Source of the DNA: DATDAH01 sp963823495
Lineage (GTDB): Bacteria; Actinomycetota; Acidimicrobiia; Acidimicrobiales; DATDAH01
Direction of reading: 5' to 3'
Length of the DNA stretch: 64,000 nucleotides
NCBI GenBank assembly: GCA_963823495.1
Contig: CAWGLV010000001.1
Span: forward strand, 1,860,001-1,924,000
How positions within the stretch are numbered: the stretch's first letter is position 1; every line of letters begins with the position of its first letter. This document shows positions 24,931 through 32,407 of this stretch, one piece after another. The notes under the pieces are model-generated. The model saw only the letters and a program-made list of their open reading frames with translations, had not been told where the DNA came from and ran no database searches. The translations under genes were made by a program, and so were the position numbers.

Positions 24931-26124
24931 ATGACCGACGGCAGCCGTGAGCTACCGGTCACCGGCGCGTGGCGCCCGGGTGACCCCCCTGGCCGCCGGC
25001 ACTTCCTCGCCCTGCCCGAGGGTCGCCCGTTCGTCCTGGAGGGCGGGGGACAGCTCCGGGGGGTCACCGTCGCCTATGAGACCTGGGGTGAGCTGGATCC
25101 CTCCGGGGCCAATGCCGTGCTGGTGTGTCACGCCGTCACCGGCGACAGCCACGTGACGGGTCGGTCGTCGGCCGGGCACCCCGCGCCCGGCTGGTGGGAC
25201 GCGATGGTCGGTCCCGGGCGACCGCTGGACACCGACCGCTACTTCGTCGTCTGCGTGAACGTGTTGGGGGGCTGCCAGGGCACCACCGGACCGGCCTCAC
25301 TGGACCCGGCGACCGGCCGCCCCTACGGCGCCGCGTTCCCCGTCGTGTCGGTCCGGGACATCGTCCGTAGTCAGGCGGCGGTGGCCGACCACCTCGGCAT
25401 CGCCCGCTGGCTGGCGGTGGTGGGCGGGTCCTTCGGCGGGATGCAGGTGCTCGAGTGGGGGGTCATGTATCCGCTGCGGGTGCAGTCGCTGGTCCCGATC
25501 GCCACGACGGCCGCCGCGGGTGCCTGGCAGATCGCCTTCAGCCGGGTGGGGCGCCTCGCGGTCCAACTCGACCCGAAGTGGCGGGGCGGGGACTACTACG
25601 ACGCCGAGGCCGGTGACGGCCCGCATGCCGGGCTGGCCCTGGCCCGGATGATCGCGCACATCACCTACCGCAGCGACCAGGTGTACGAGTCCCGGTTCGG
25701 GCGGGACGGCCTCGAAGTCCTGGATGAGTTCCTCCTCGAGCAGCGCTTCGAGGTGGAGGGCTACCTCGACTACCAGGGTGAGAAGTTCGTCCGCCGCTTC
25801 GATGCCAACAGCTACCTCCGGCTCAACCGGGCGATGGACCTCCATGACGTGGGCCGCGACCGGGGAGGACCGATCCGAGCGCTGAGCCGCATCGGGGTGC
25901 CGACACTGAACCTGAGCATCTCGAGCGACTCCCTCTACCCGAAGCACCAGCAGGAGGCGATCCACGCCGCGTTGGTGGCCGGGGGGGCGCCGAGCCACCA
26001 CGTGACCATCGACAGCCCCCACGGTCATGACGGCTTCCTCATCGAGGTCGATGCCGTCGGTGGGGTGCTCGAGGAGTTCCTGACCCGAGTCGAGAAGAAC
26101 GATCTGGAGATCACCGATGCCTGA
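24931..26124 (+). CDS. metX: Homoserine O-acetyltransferase
   Basis: MetX activates homoserine by acyl transfer from acetyl- or succinyl-CoA, the committed step of methionine synthesis. The 397-residue alpha/beta hydrolase has the HAVTGDSHV segment, NVLGGCQGTTGPAS, the nucleophile elbow VVGGSFGGMQVLEW (Ser near residue 168), the catalytic Asp in SISSDSLYP and the His in SPHGHDGFL. The acyl donor (acetyl versus succinyl) cannot be settled here. It is directly behind the SAM riboswitch and overlaps the next gene by 8 bases, so both share the control. Confidence 0.95.
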   Translation: MTDGSRELPVTGAWRPGDPPGRRHFLALPEGRPFVLEGGGQLRGVTVAYETWGELDPSGANAVLVCHAVTGDSHVTGRSSAGHPAPGWWDAMVGPGRPLDTDRYFVVCVNVLGGCQGTTGPASLDPATGRPYGAAFPVVSVRDIVRSQAAVADHLGIARWLAVVGGSFGGMQVLEWGVMYPLRVQSLVPIATTAAAGAWQIAFSRVGRLAVQLDPKWRGGDYYDAEAGDGPHAGLALARMIAHITYRSDQVYESRFGRDGLEVLDEFLLEQRFEVEGYLDYQGEKFVRRFDANSYLRLNRAMDLHDVGRDRGGPIRALSRIGVPTLNLSISSDSLYPKHQQEAIHAALVAGGAPSHHVTIDSPHGHDGFLIEVDAVGGVLEEFLTRVEKNDLEITDA

Positions 26125-27331
26125 CCCGACCGACACCGGTCCCGACGAGCGGCCGACGCTGCACCTCGAGACCCGAGCCATCACCGGGGGTCGCGCCGAC
26201 CAGGGCGGGGCACTGGCGCCGCTGCTGTGGCCCTCGACCACCTTCGAGACCGAGACGGCGGACGAGGCCGCGACCCTGGCCAAGTCGGTCGACCCCGGCC
26301 GGTTCTACAGCCGCCACGGAAACCCGGGTGTCCGGGCCTTCGAACAGGCCGTCGCCGACCTCGAGGGCGCCGAGGCGGCCCGGGCCTACGCCTCGGGCAT
26401 GGGCGCGGTCACCGGGGTGATCCTGGGCATCTGCTCCGCGGGTGACCACATCGTCGCCCAGCACCAGCTCTACTCGCAGACGACGTCGATCCTGCTCGGG
26501 ATCTGTCCCCGCTTCGGCATCGACGTGACCCTGGTGGACGGCACCGCCCCAGGGGCCTTCGCGGCCGCGGTGCGCCCGGGGAAGACCACCCTGGTGATCG
26601 CCGAGACCCCCGCCAACCCCCGCCTCGACCTGGTCGACCTCGACGAGATCGGGGCCATCAAGGGCCCGGTGACCTGCGTCGACTCGACCTTCGCCACCCC
26701 CCTTGGCCAGCAGCCCCTGGCCTACGGGGCCGACCTGGTCCTGCATTCGGCGACCAAGGGGATCGCGGGCCACAACGATGCCAGCCTCGGGGTCGTCTGC
26801 GGCAGCCAGGAGCTGATCGACTGGCTGTGGGGTTTCGCCATCTTCCAGGGAGCCAACGCCTCGCCCTTCGACGCCATGAACGGGCTGCGGGGCCTGCGCA
26901 CCCTCGGGGTCCGCCTGCGGCGCCAGAGCGAGTCGGCGCAACAGCTGGCCGAGCTGTTGGAGGTGTCGCCCCATGTCGATTCCGTCCGTTACCCCGGGCT
27001 CGAATCCCACCCCCAGCGGGACCTGGCCAAGCGCCAACTGGCCTACACCGGCGCCGTGGTCGCCTTCGACGTGGCGGGTGGACGGAACGCGGGCAAGGTC
27101 TTCGTCGAGTCCCTGGATCTGGTGCGCATGGCCACGTCACTCGGTGGGCCCGAGACGATCGTGTGCCACCCGGCGTCGACGACGCACCAGAGCCTTCTGC
27201 CCGAGGAGCTCGCGGCGGCCGGCATCGGGCCCGGGACCATCCGCCTCTCGGTCGGCCTCGAGCACGCCGACGACCTGGCGGCGGACATCACTCAGGCGTT
27301 GGCCGTGGGAGCCGAGTCAGCACAGGACTAG
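26117..27331 (+). CDS. Cys/Met-metabolism PLP enzyme (O-acylhomoserine sulfhydrylase or cystathionine gamma-synthase)
   Basis: A 404-residue PLP enzyme of the cystathionine gamma-synthase family. FYSRHGNPGVRAFEQAVADLEG is the family N-terminal pattern (at residues about 62-83), ASGMGAV binds the phosphate, and the PLP lysine is in LHSATKGIAGHNDA. CVDSTFATP holds the Asp that contacts the pyridine nitrogen. It overlaps metX and lies behind the SAM riboswitch, so it should use the MetX product, adding either sulfide (giving homocysteine) or cysteine (giving cystathionine). Sequence alone does not separate MetZ/MetY from MetB. Confidence 0.9.
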   Translation: MPDPTDTGPDERPTLHLETRAITGGRADQGGALAPLLWPSTTFETETADEAATLAKSVDPGRFYSRHGNPGVRAFEQAVADLEGAEAARAYASGMGAVTGVILGICSAGDHIVAQHQLYSQTTSILLGICPRFGIDVTLVDGTAPGAFAAAVRPGKTTLVIAETPANPRLDLVDLDEIGAIKGPVTCVDSTFATPLGQQPLAYGADLVLHSATKGIAGHNDASLGVVCGSQELIDWLWGFAIFQGANASPFDAMNGLRGLRTLGVRLRRQSESAQQLAELLEVSPHVDSVRYPGLESHPQRDLAKRQLAYTGAVVAFDVAGGRNAGKVFVESLDLVRMATSLGGPETIVCHPASTTHQSLLPEELAAAGIGPGTIRLSVGLEHADDLAADITQALAVGAESAQD

Positions 27332-27374
27332 GGCGAGGTGGGGGCGTCCGGGTCCATGCTGTCATCATCCCCCC

Positions 27375-28163
27375 GTGCCCGAGATCCTCGAGATCGAGTA
27401 CTACCGGCTGTACGCGGTGGAGGCCCTGGGTCGGACCGTCGCCGAGGTCCACGCGGACGATCACTGGTACCTGAAGGAGGGACTCGACGGGCCGACGGCC
27501 AGGTCCGCCCTCGTCGGGCGGACCCTGACTGCGGCCCGGCGTCGTGGGAAGCTCCTCCTCCTCGACACCGACGGCGGTGAGGGGCCGGTCCTGGGCCTGC
27601 GCTTCGGCATGACCGGCCGCCTCGTGGTCGACCATGCCGCGGCGCTCGACGACCTGATCTACGGGAGCAACCGGGACGAGCCGGGGTGGGATCGGTTCGC
27701 CCTCGAGTTCCGGGGCGGCGGCCACCTACGCATGCGGGACCCCCGTCGCTTGGGTGGGGTCAGCCTGGACCCCGACGAGGAGGCGCTGGGTCCCGATGCC
27801 CTGGGTCTTGCTCTCCGCGAGCTTCGGCACGCCCTGGGCGAGAGCTCGGCACCGCTGAAGGCACGGCTGATGGACCAGCACCGGATCGCCGGCCTGGGCA
27901 ACCTGCTCACCGACGAGATCCTCTGGCGGGCGGGGCTGGATCCGCAACGGCCGGTCCGTGGCCTCGATGACGACGAGGTCCGGCGACTCCACCGTCACAT
28001 CCGGGCGGTTCTCGACCGGCTCTGGGCCCGGGGTGGCTCCCACACCGGCGACCTGCAGGCCGAGCGACACCGCGACGGTCACTGTCCGAAGGACGGGACG
28101 CGGTTGTCCCGCCGCAGCATCGGCGGGCGGACCACCTATTCCTGTCCGCTCCATCAGCGATGA
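27375..28163 (+). CDS. Fpg/Nei-family DNA glycosylase with altered zinc finger
   Basis: A 262-residue bifunctional glycosylase/AP lyase starting at GTG 27375. After removal of Met the proline nucleophile is next (PEILEIE, cf. PELPEVE), with the catalytic glutamate following; the conserved lysine is in RRRGKLLLLD. The helix-two-turn-helix is at IAGLGNLLTDEILW. The C-terminal finger should be C-x2-C-x16-C-x2-C but reads CPKD and then CPLH: the second cysteine is Asp and the fourth is His. Zinc binding by Cys-Asp-Cys-His is possible, or the finger is zinc-less as in some Nei-like proteins. Activity against oxidised purines is likely but the class (Fpg or Nei) is uncertain. Confidence 0.85.
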   Translation: MPEILEIEYYRLYAVEALGRTVAEVHADDHWYLKEGLDGPTARSALVGRTLTAARRRGKLLLLDTDGGEGPVLGLRFGMTGRLVVDHAAALDDLIYGSNRDEPGWDRFALEFRGGGHLRMRDPRRLGGVSLDPDEEALGPDALGLALRELRHALGESSAPLKARLMDQHRIAGLGNLLTDEILWRAGLDPQRPVRGLDDDEVRRLHRHIRAVLDRLWARGGSHTGDLQAERHRDGHCPKDGTRLSRRSIGGRTTYSCPLHQR

Positions 28164-28239
28164 GCGCGGCGGTGGGGCCTGCCGGGAAGCCGGCAGAGGC
28201 GGGCCACCCTGCTTGCCAGCGATACGCTCAGCGCTCGTA

Positions 28240-28809
28240 ATGCCCCCGTCTCCCGCTCCGACCCGGCCGCGTCGCGCCCTCGTGGTGCTGGTGCTGGTGG
28301 TGATCCTCGCCCTCGGCCTCAGCCCCACCATCACCGCGGCGCAGGTCCCGACGACCTCGACGCCGGGCGTGCTGGTGCCGGGACCGACCTCGACCCCCTC
28401 GGCCCCGGCGACGACGGCGCCCACCACCACGAGCGAGCCGGCTGCCGACGACGGCGGCTTCCTGGGTCTCGGGCTGGATGCGAACGAGAAGGTCTGGATC
28501 ATCGTCGGTGGCCTGGTGGTGATCGCCCTCGTCCTCCTCGTCCTGACCGTCATCTACTGGCGGCACACGCGGCCGGGCCGGCGCTCCGAGGACGATCCGT
28601 CCGATCCGGTCGACGATCGGTCATCGGGCAAGGACGAGAAACGTCGACGACGGGCGGAGGCCAAGGACCCCTCCGGTGATGCCGGGGAAGAGGACGGGCC
28701 CCGGGATCCCTCCAGCGGCCCCCTCGATCTCGACGCGTTGCTCGGCGCGCCCGACCCGGGCCGCTCGGTCTTCGGTTCCCCCGATGAGCCGGAGGACTCC
28801 TCCCGCTAG
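28240..28809 (+). CDS. Membrane protein with Thr/Pro-rich extracytoplasmic segment
   Basis: A 189-residue protein starting at ATG 28240. It has a signal-like hydrophobic N-terminus (ALVVLVLVVILALGL, residues about 13-28), a Thr/Ser/Pro-rich segment of about 40 residues that would lie outside and could be O-glycosylated, one strong transmembrane helix (VWIIVGGLVVIALVLLVLTV, residues about 85-104), and a charged cytosolic tail of 80 residues rich in Asp, Glu, Arg and Lys. I do not recognise a family. It is followed 11 bases later by a small gene on the same strand. Confidence 0.65.
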   Translation: MPPSPAPTRPRRALVVLVLVVILALGLSPTITAAQVPTTSTPGVLVPGPTSTPSAPATTAPTTTSEPAADDGGFLGLGLDANEKVWIIVGGLVVIALVLLVLTVIYWRHTRPGRRSEDDPSDPVDDRSSGKDEKRRRRAEAKDPSGDAGEEDGPRDPSSGPLDLDALLGAPDPGRSVFGSPDEPEDSSR

Positions 28810-28820
28810 GTTTCCGGACC

Positions 28821-29057
28821 ATGGCTGATGACCTGGACGTGGACGCCATGATCGAGCGCTTCCGGGAGCGGGCCGCCGCGGTCCGTCAGAGGAACCTGCC
28901 GCCGGTCGGCGGCGACGAGCGCACCGCCTTCATCAAGCAGGCCCAGGACGACTTCCAGGACTTCGCCATGTTGGGGGACGCCGAGGCCTCGATCGAGGAC
29001 GGCTTCTTGGTGCTCCGGGTGGACCTGAGGCCCCCCGACGCCAGTGCGGACGGGTGA
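28821..29057 (+). CDS. Small hypothetical protein (78 aa)
   Basis: A 78-residue acidic protein. The first 50 residues are predicted helical and charged (DAMIERFRERAAAVRQRN, then ERTAFIKQAQDDFQDFAML) and the end is a short beta pair (ASIEDGFLVLRVDLRPP). There are no cysteines or membrane segments. I do not recognise the family. Its stop overlaps the next start as GTGA, so it is translationally coupled to the DUF4202 gene, which supports it being real. Confidence 0.6.
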   Translation: MADDLDVDAMIERFRERAAAVRQRNLPPVGGDERTAFIKQAQDDFQDFAMLGDAEASIEDGFLVLRVDLRPPDASADG

Positions 29058-29674
29058 CCTCGGGTCGCCTCCGCCTCGAACGGGCCCTCGCGGCCATCGA
29101 CGCCGCCAACGCGGACGACCCCCACGCCATCGACCTCGGTGGTCGGCGGCGACCGAAGGAGTTGGCCCATGCCGAGCTGATGACCGCATGGATCGAGCGT
29201 CTCGTCGAGACCCCGACCGACGCCCAGCGCCTCGCGGCGCGGGCCCATCACCTCCGTCGTTGGGTGTCACCCCGCGCCGGGTATCCGGACGGCCGGGCCG
29301 GCTACCTCGCCTGGCGCCGGGACCAGGCGGCCCGTCAGGCGGACGAGGTGGCGGCGATCCTCGCCGACTGCGGGTACGACGGGAGCACCGTCGAGCGGGT
29401 GCAGGCGATCATCCGCAAGGAGGGCCTGCGTCGCGACCCGCAGGTGCAGGCCCACGAGGACGCCCTCTGTCTCGTGTTCCTCCAGACCCAGTTGCCGGAC
29501 CTGGCCGACCGGCTCGGGCCCGTCAAGGCCGCTGACGTCCTGGCCAAGACGGTCAGGAAGATGAGCCCGCGGGGTCGCCACGAGGCTCTCGAGCTCGAGC
29601 TCTCCGCGGCGGGACGGTCAGCGGTGGAGCAGGCGCTGGCTAGCGTGGAGCCGTCACCACCCGGAGGAACCTGA
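29054..29674 (+). CDS. DUF4202 family protein
   Basis: A 206-residue, all-helical protein matching DUF4202, a family of unknown function found across bacteria and fungi. Characteristic pieces are AHAELMTAWIERL, RRWVSPRAGYPDGRAGYLAWR, YDGSTVERVQAIIRKE, DPQVQAHEDALCLVFLQTQL and KTVRKMSPRGRHEAL. The His and Asp spacing (AHHLRRW, HEDALCLVFL) recalls HD-type phosphohydrolases, a resemblance only. It starts at GTG 29054 inside the end of the small gene and overlaps the next start as TGATG, so three genes in a row are coupled. Confidence 0.85.
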   Translation: MTSGRLRLERALAAIDAANADDPHAIDLGGRRRPKELAHAELMTAWIERLVETPTDAQRLAARAHHLRRWVSPRAGYPDGRAGYLAWRRDQAARQADEVAAILADCGYDGSTVERVQAIIRKEGLRRDPQVQAHEDALCLVFLQTQLPDLADRLGPVKAADVLAKTVRKMSPRGRHEALELELSAAGRSAVEQALASVEPSPPGGT

Positions 29675-30802
29675 TGTCTGACCCCGAGGATCCGACGAGC
29701 GAGGTGCCGCCACCCCCCTCGGCGTCACCCGCTGACCCGCCGCCCGCCGACCCGTCGCCTGCTTCGGTGCCGCCGGGGTCTGAGGCTGCGCCGCCTGCCC
29801 CGGTGCCGCCGCCGCCTGCTTCGGTGCCGCCGCCGCCGCCTGCTTCGGTGCCGCCGCCGCCTGCTTCGGTGCCGCCGCCGCCTGCTTCGGTGCCGCCGCC
29901 GCCTGCTTCGGTGCCGCCGCCGCCTGCTTCGGTGCCGCCGCCGCCCGCTGCCGCGCCGCCGCCGCCTGCTTCGGTGCCGCCGCCGCCCGCTGACCGCGCC
30001 GCCGCCGCCTGCTTCGGTGCCGCCGCCGCCCGCTGACCCGCCGCCGCCGCCTGCTTCGGTGCCGCCGCCGCCCGCTGACCCGCCGCCGCCGCCGCCGCCG
30101 CCGTGCCGCCGCCTGCTGACCCGCCGCCCGGTGCCGCCGCCGCCACCGGCCGAGCCGGAGCCGCCTGCGCCGAGTGCTCCCGAAGTCGGGGCGACGCAGA
30201 TCATCAGGGTTCCGGTGATGCCCGATGCCCCGGGGTCCCCCGCGGCACCGGTGCCTCCACCGGCGGTTGCTCCCGGGGTGGTGCCTCCGCCACCCGTTGC
30301 GCCGGGGACGCCGGCTCCGCCCCCCGCTCCCGCGCCCGTGGCACCGGCGCCCCCACCGGGCGGCGTCGCCCCGCCTCCGGGAGTCCCGGCCGCGGCTCCC
30401 GCCGCGGCCTACGGGGTGCCCGATCCCCACGGCCTCGGTGCCGCCGCCGGCCGATTGTCGGGTGCCTCCCGCAAGCACGGCCGGACCGCGTTGGCGCTGT
30501 TGAGCGTCGTCCTCCAGGAGGGTGACCTCGTCGAGCAGGTCCTGGTCGGCCACTACCACGGCGTGGAGGGCGCAGCGGCAGTGGTCGGCGCCGACCTGGT
30601 CCTGGTCAATGCCCGGGAATGGCAGCCCGAGGTCGTGCGCGTCGCGCTCGTCGGCATGGGCGTCCAGGGGATGGCCGACGGCCGCAAGGCCAGCCTGGCC
30701 TTCACCAGCGGGGCGACACAGGACCGCTTCGACGGCGTCGCCGACGGCGAGTTGGCCGTCGAGTTCGCCAACCGGATCCGGCACAAGGCAGCCGGGGGGT
30801 GA
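29674..30802 (+). pseudogene. Proline-rich repeat protein with PH-like C-terminal domain, frame broken in the repeats
   Basis: The first frame (ATG 29674) encodes PPPPASV repeats and then runs into Ala-rich noise and a stop at 30036. The second frame, open to 30802, continues the same repeats. At 29991-30000 the sequence is tgaccgcgcc where a sister repeat further on has tgacccgcc, so one extra G at about 29996 accounts for the shift. A shorter disturbance near 30105-30125 (CRRLLTRRP) may be a second, compensated pair. After the Pro/Ala-rich linker comes a globular domain of about 110 residues (GRTALALLSVVLQEGDLVEQV to ANRIRHK, positions 30478-30790) that resembles bacterial PH-like domains. 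The product is probably intact in the living cell if the indel is an error. Confidence 0.7.
29806..30090 (+). repeat. 21-bp proline-rich coding repeat
   Basis: Roughly ten tandem copies of a 21-base unit (cctgcttcggtgccgccgccg and close variants) encode PASVPPP steps of seven residues. Some copies are changed to cccgctgacccgccg (PADPP). Extreme G+C content and repetition make this stretch prone to both replication slippage and read errors. Confidence 0.9.
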
Positions 30803-30816
30803 GCGAGGAGGGTCGC

Positions 30817-30822
30817 TACACT
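30817..30822 (+). promoter_or_regulatory. Putative -10 box of tRNA-Gly
   Basis: TACACT occurs 11 bases before the mature tRNA end, in the gap after the proline-rich gene, and matches the hexamer ahead of the helicase leader. The spacing gives a start site near the tRNA 5' end. Confidence 0.5.
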
Positions 30823-30833
30823 CCTTGATCCGT

Positions 30834-30909
30834 GCGGTAGTAGCTCAGTTGGTAGAGCGCAACCTTGCCAAGGTTGAGGTCGCCGGTTCGAGCCCGGTCT
30901 ACCGCTCCA
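30834..30909 (+). tRNA. tRNA-Gly (GCC)
   Basis: A complete cloverleaf: acceptor stem GCGGTAG/CTACCGC, D-arm with GCTCAGTTGGTAGAGC, anticodon stem CAACC/GGTTG with loop TTGCCAA giving anticodon GCC, and T-arm with GGTTCGAGCCC. The 3' CCA is encoded (30907-30909). A strong hairpin follows after three bases. Confidence 0.97.
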
Positions 30910-30912
30910 CGC

Positions 30913-30938
30913 AGGCCCCCCACCAAGGTGGGGGGCCT
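30913..30938 (+). terminator. Terminator hairpin after tRNA-Gly
   Basis: AGGCCCCCCACC (30913-30924) pairs perfectly with GGTGGGGGGCCT (30927-30938). The run of G:C pairs makes it very stable; no U-tract follows, which is common for actinobacterial terminators. Confidence 0.75.
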
Positions 30939-30969
30939 CGTCGTCGCCGGGGCGGTCTACGGTCCGGGG

Positions 30970-32403
30970 ATGACCGATGATCTCGCCCGCCTCGATGCCG
31001 TCGCCCAGGCCGACCTCGTGCGCACCGGAGCGGCCACCCCACTCGAACTGGTCGATGCCGCCATCGCCCGCATCGAGGCCCTCGACCCGCAGATCAACGC
31101 CGTCATCCACCGGCGCTTCGAGCTGGCGCGGGAGGAGGCGACATCCCTCGACCTGCCCGACGGGCCGTTCCGGGGCGTGCCCTTCCTCCTCAAGGACCTG
31201 TGGCCGACGTCCGCGGGCGACCCCTTCCACATGGGGATCAAGGCGTTCAAGGAGGCGGGCTACCACCATCCTGAGGACGCCAACCTGACCAAGCGGTACC
31301 GGCAGGCCGGCTTCGTCATCCTGGGGCGGACGAACACCCCAGAGCTCGGGCTGGTGGCCACGACCGAGCCGCTGGCCTACGGGCCGACGCACAACCCGTG
31401 GAACCCGGACCACGGTCCTGGGGGCTCCAGCGGGGGAGCGGCGGCGGCGGTCGCATCGGGCATGGTGCCGTGCGCCAATGCCTCCGACGGTGGGGGTTCG
31501 ATCCGCATCCCCGCGGCCATGTGCGGCCTGGTCGGCCTGAAGCCGTCCCGCGGCCGGGGTTCCATGGGCCCGCTGCGCGACGAGTGGGGCGTGTCGGTGC
31601 AGCACGTGGTGTCCCATTCGGTCCGGGACACCGCGGCGGTCCTGGACGCCACCTGGGCGCCGTTCCCCGGCGACGGGGTGATCGCTCCGTCGCCGGTCCG
31701 ACCGTGGGCCGAGGAGATCGGTGTCGAGGAGCCGCTGCGCATCGGGCTGCTCGACCACGCCCTGGGCGGCGTGCCGACCGACCCGGACTGCGCGGCGGTG
31801 GCCCGTCGGGGGGCCGATCTCGCCGCCGGTCTCGGCCACCACGTGGAGGAGGCCTACCCGGACGAGCTGGACCGGATGGCGGACCATGGCCCGCTCGTCA
31901 CCACCCTGTGGGCGGTCGGGGCCAAGGCCAGCCTCGTGTCGTTGGCGCCGCTGTTGGGCCGGGAGCTGACCGAGGACGACGTGGAGCCCGGCACCTGGGC
32001 GCTGGCCGAGTGGGGCAACAGCACCACGGGTGTCGAGGTGGCCGTGGCCCAGGGTCGCATGGCCGCCGTACGCCGCGACCTGGCGGCCTGGTGGGAGGAC
32101 TTCGACCTGCTCATCACGCCGACCACGGCGGCCCCGCCGCCGCCGCTGGGCCAACTGGTGGCCACCGACGACGAGCCCCTCCGGGGCCTGATGGGTTCGA
32201 CCCCCTACGCCGCCTTCACCGCCGTGTTCAACCAGAGCGGCCAGCCCGCCATCTCGTTGCCCCTCCATCGCACGGCGGAAGGCCTACCGGTCGGCGCCCA
32301 GTTCGTCGCCGCCTACGGCCGCGAGGACCTGCTCATCCGGATCGCCGCCCAGCTCGAGGCCGAAGTCCGCTGGGGGGACCAGCGGGCGCCGATCCACGCC
32401 TGA
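30970..32403 (+). CDS. Amidase (amidase signature family)
   Basis: A 477-residue hydrolase of the amidase-signature family with a Ser-cisSer-Lys triad. The lysine is in PFLLKDLWP (about residue 75), the two serines in the glycine-rich stretch GPGGSSGGAAAAVASG and DGGGSIRIPAAMCGLVGLK (positions about 150-190). It is homologous to GatA but lacks GatB/GatC neighbours, so it is more likely a stand-alone amidase for a small amide or 6-aminohexanoate-like substrate. The start ATG 30970 lies beyond the terminator hairpin. hypF begins 4 bases after its stop, so the two may be co-transcribed. Confidence 0.9.
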   Translation: MTDDLARLDAVAQADLVRTGAATPLELVDAAIARIEALDPQINAVIHRRFELAREEATSLDLPDGPFRGVPFLLKDLWPTSAGDPFHMGIKAFKEAGYHHPEDANLTKRYRQAGFVILGRTNTPELGLVATTEPLAYGPTHNPWNPDHGPGGSSGGAAAAVASGMVPCANASDGGGSIRIPAAMCGLVGLKPSRGRGSMGPLRDEWGVSVQHVVSHSVRDTAAVLDATWAPFPGDGVIAPSPVRPWAEEIGVEEPLRIGLLDHALGGVPTDPDCAAVARRGADLAAGLGHHVEEAYPDELDRMADHGPLVTTLWAVGAKASLVSLAPLLGRELTEDDVEPGTWALAEWGNSTTGVEVAVAQGRMAAVRRDLAAWWEDFDLLITPTTAAPPPPLGQLVATDDEPLRGLMGSTPYAAFTAVFNQSGQPAISLPLHRTAEGLPVGAQFVAAYGREDLLIRIAAQLEAEVRWGDQRAPIHA

Positions 32404-32407
32404 GCCG

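Noticed and set aside
29806..30090. Regular repeats considered as a CRISPR array
   Set aside because: Units follow each other directly without spacers and encode a proline-rich segment; no cas genes are near. The 4174-4290 repeat was rejected for the same reason.
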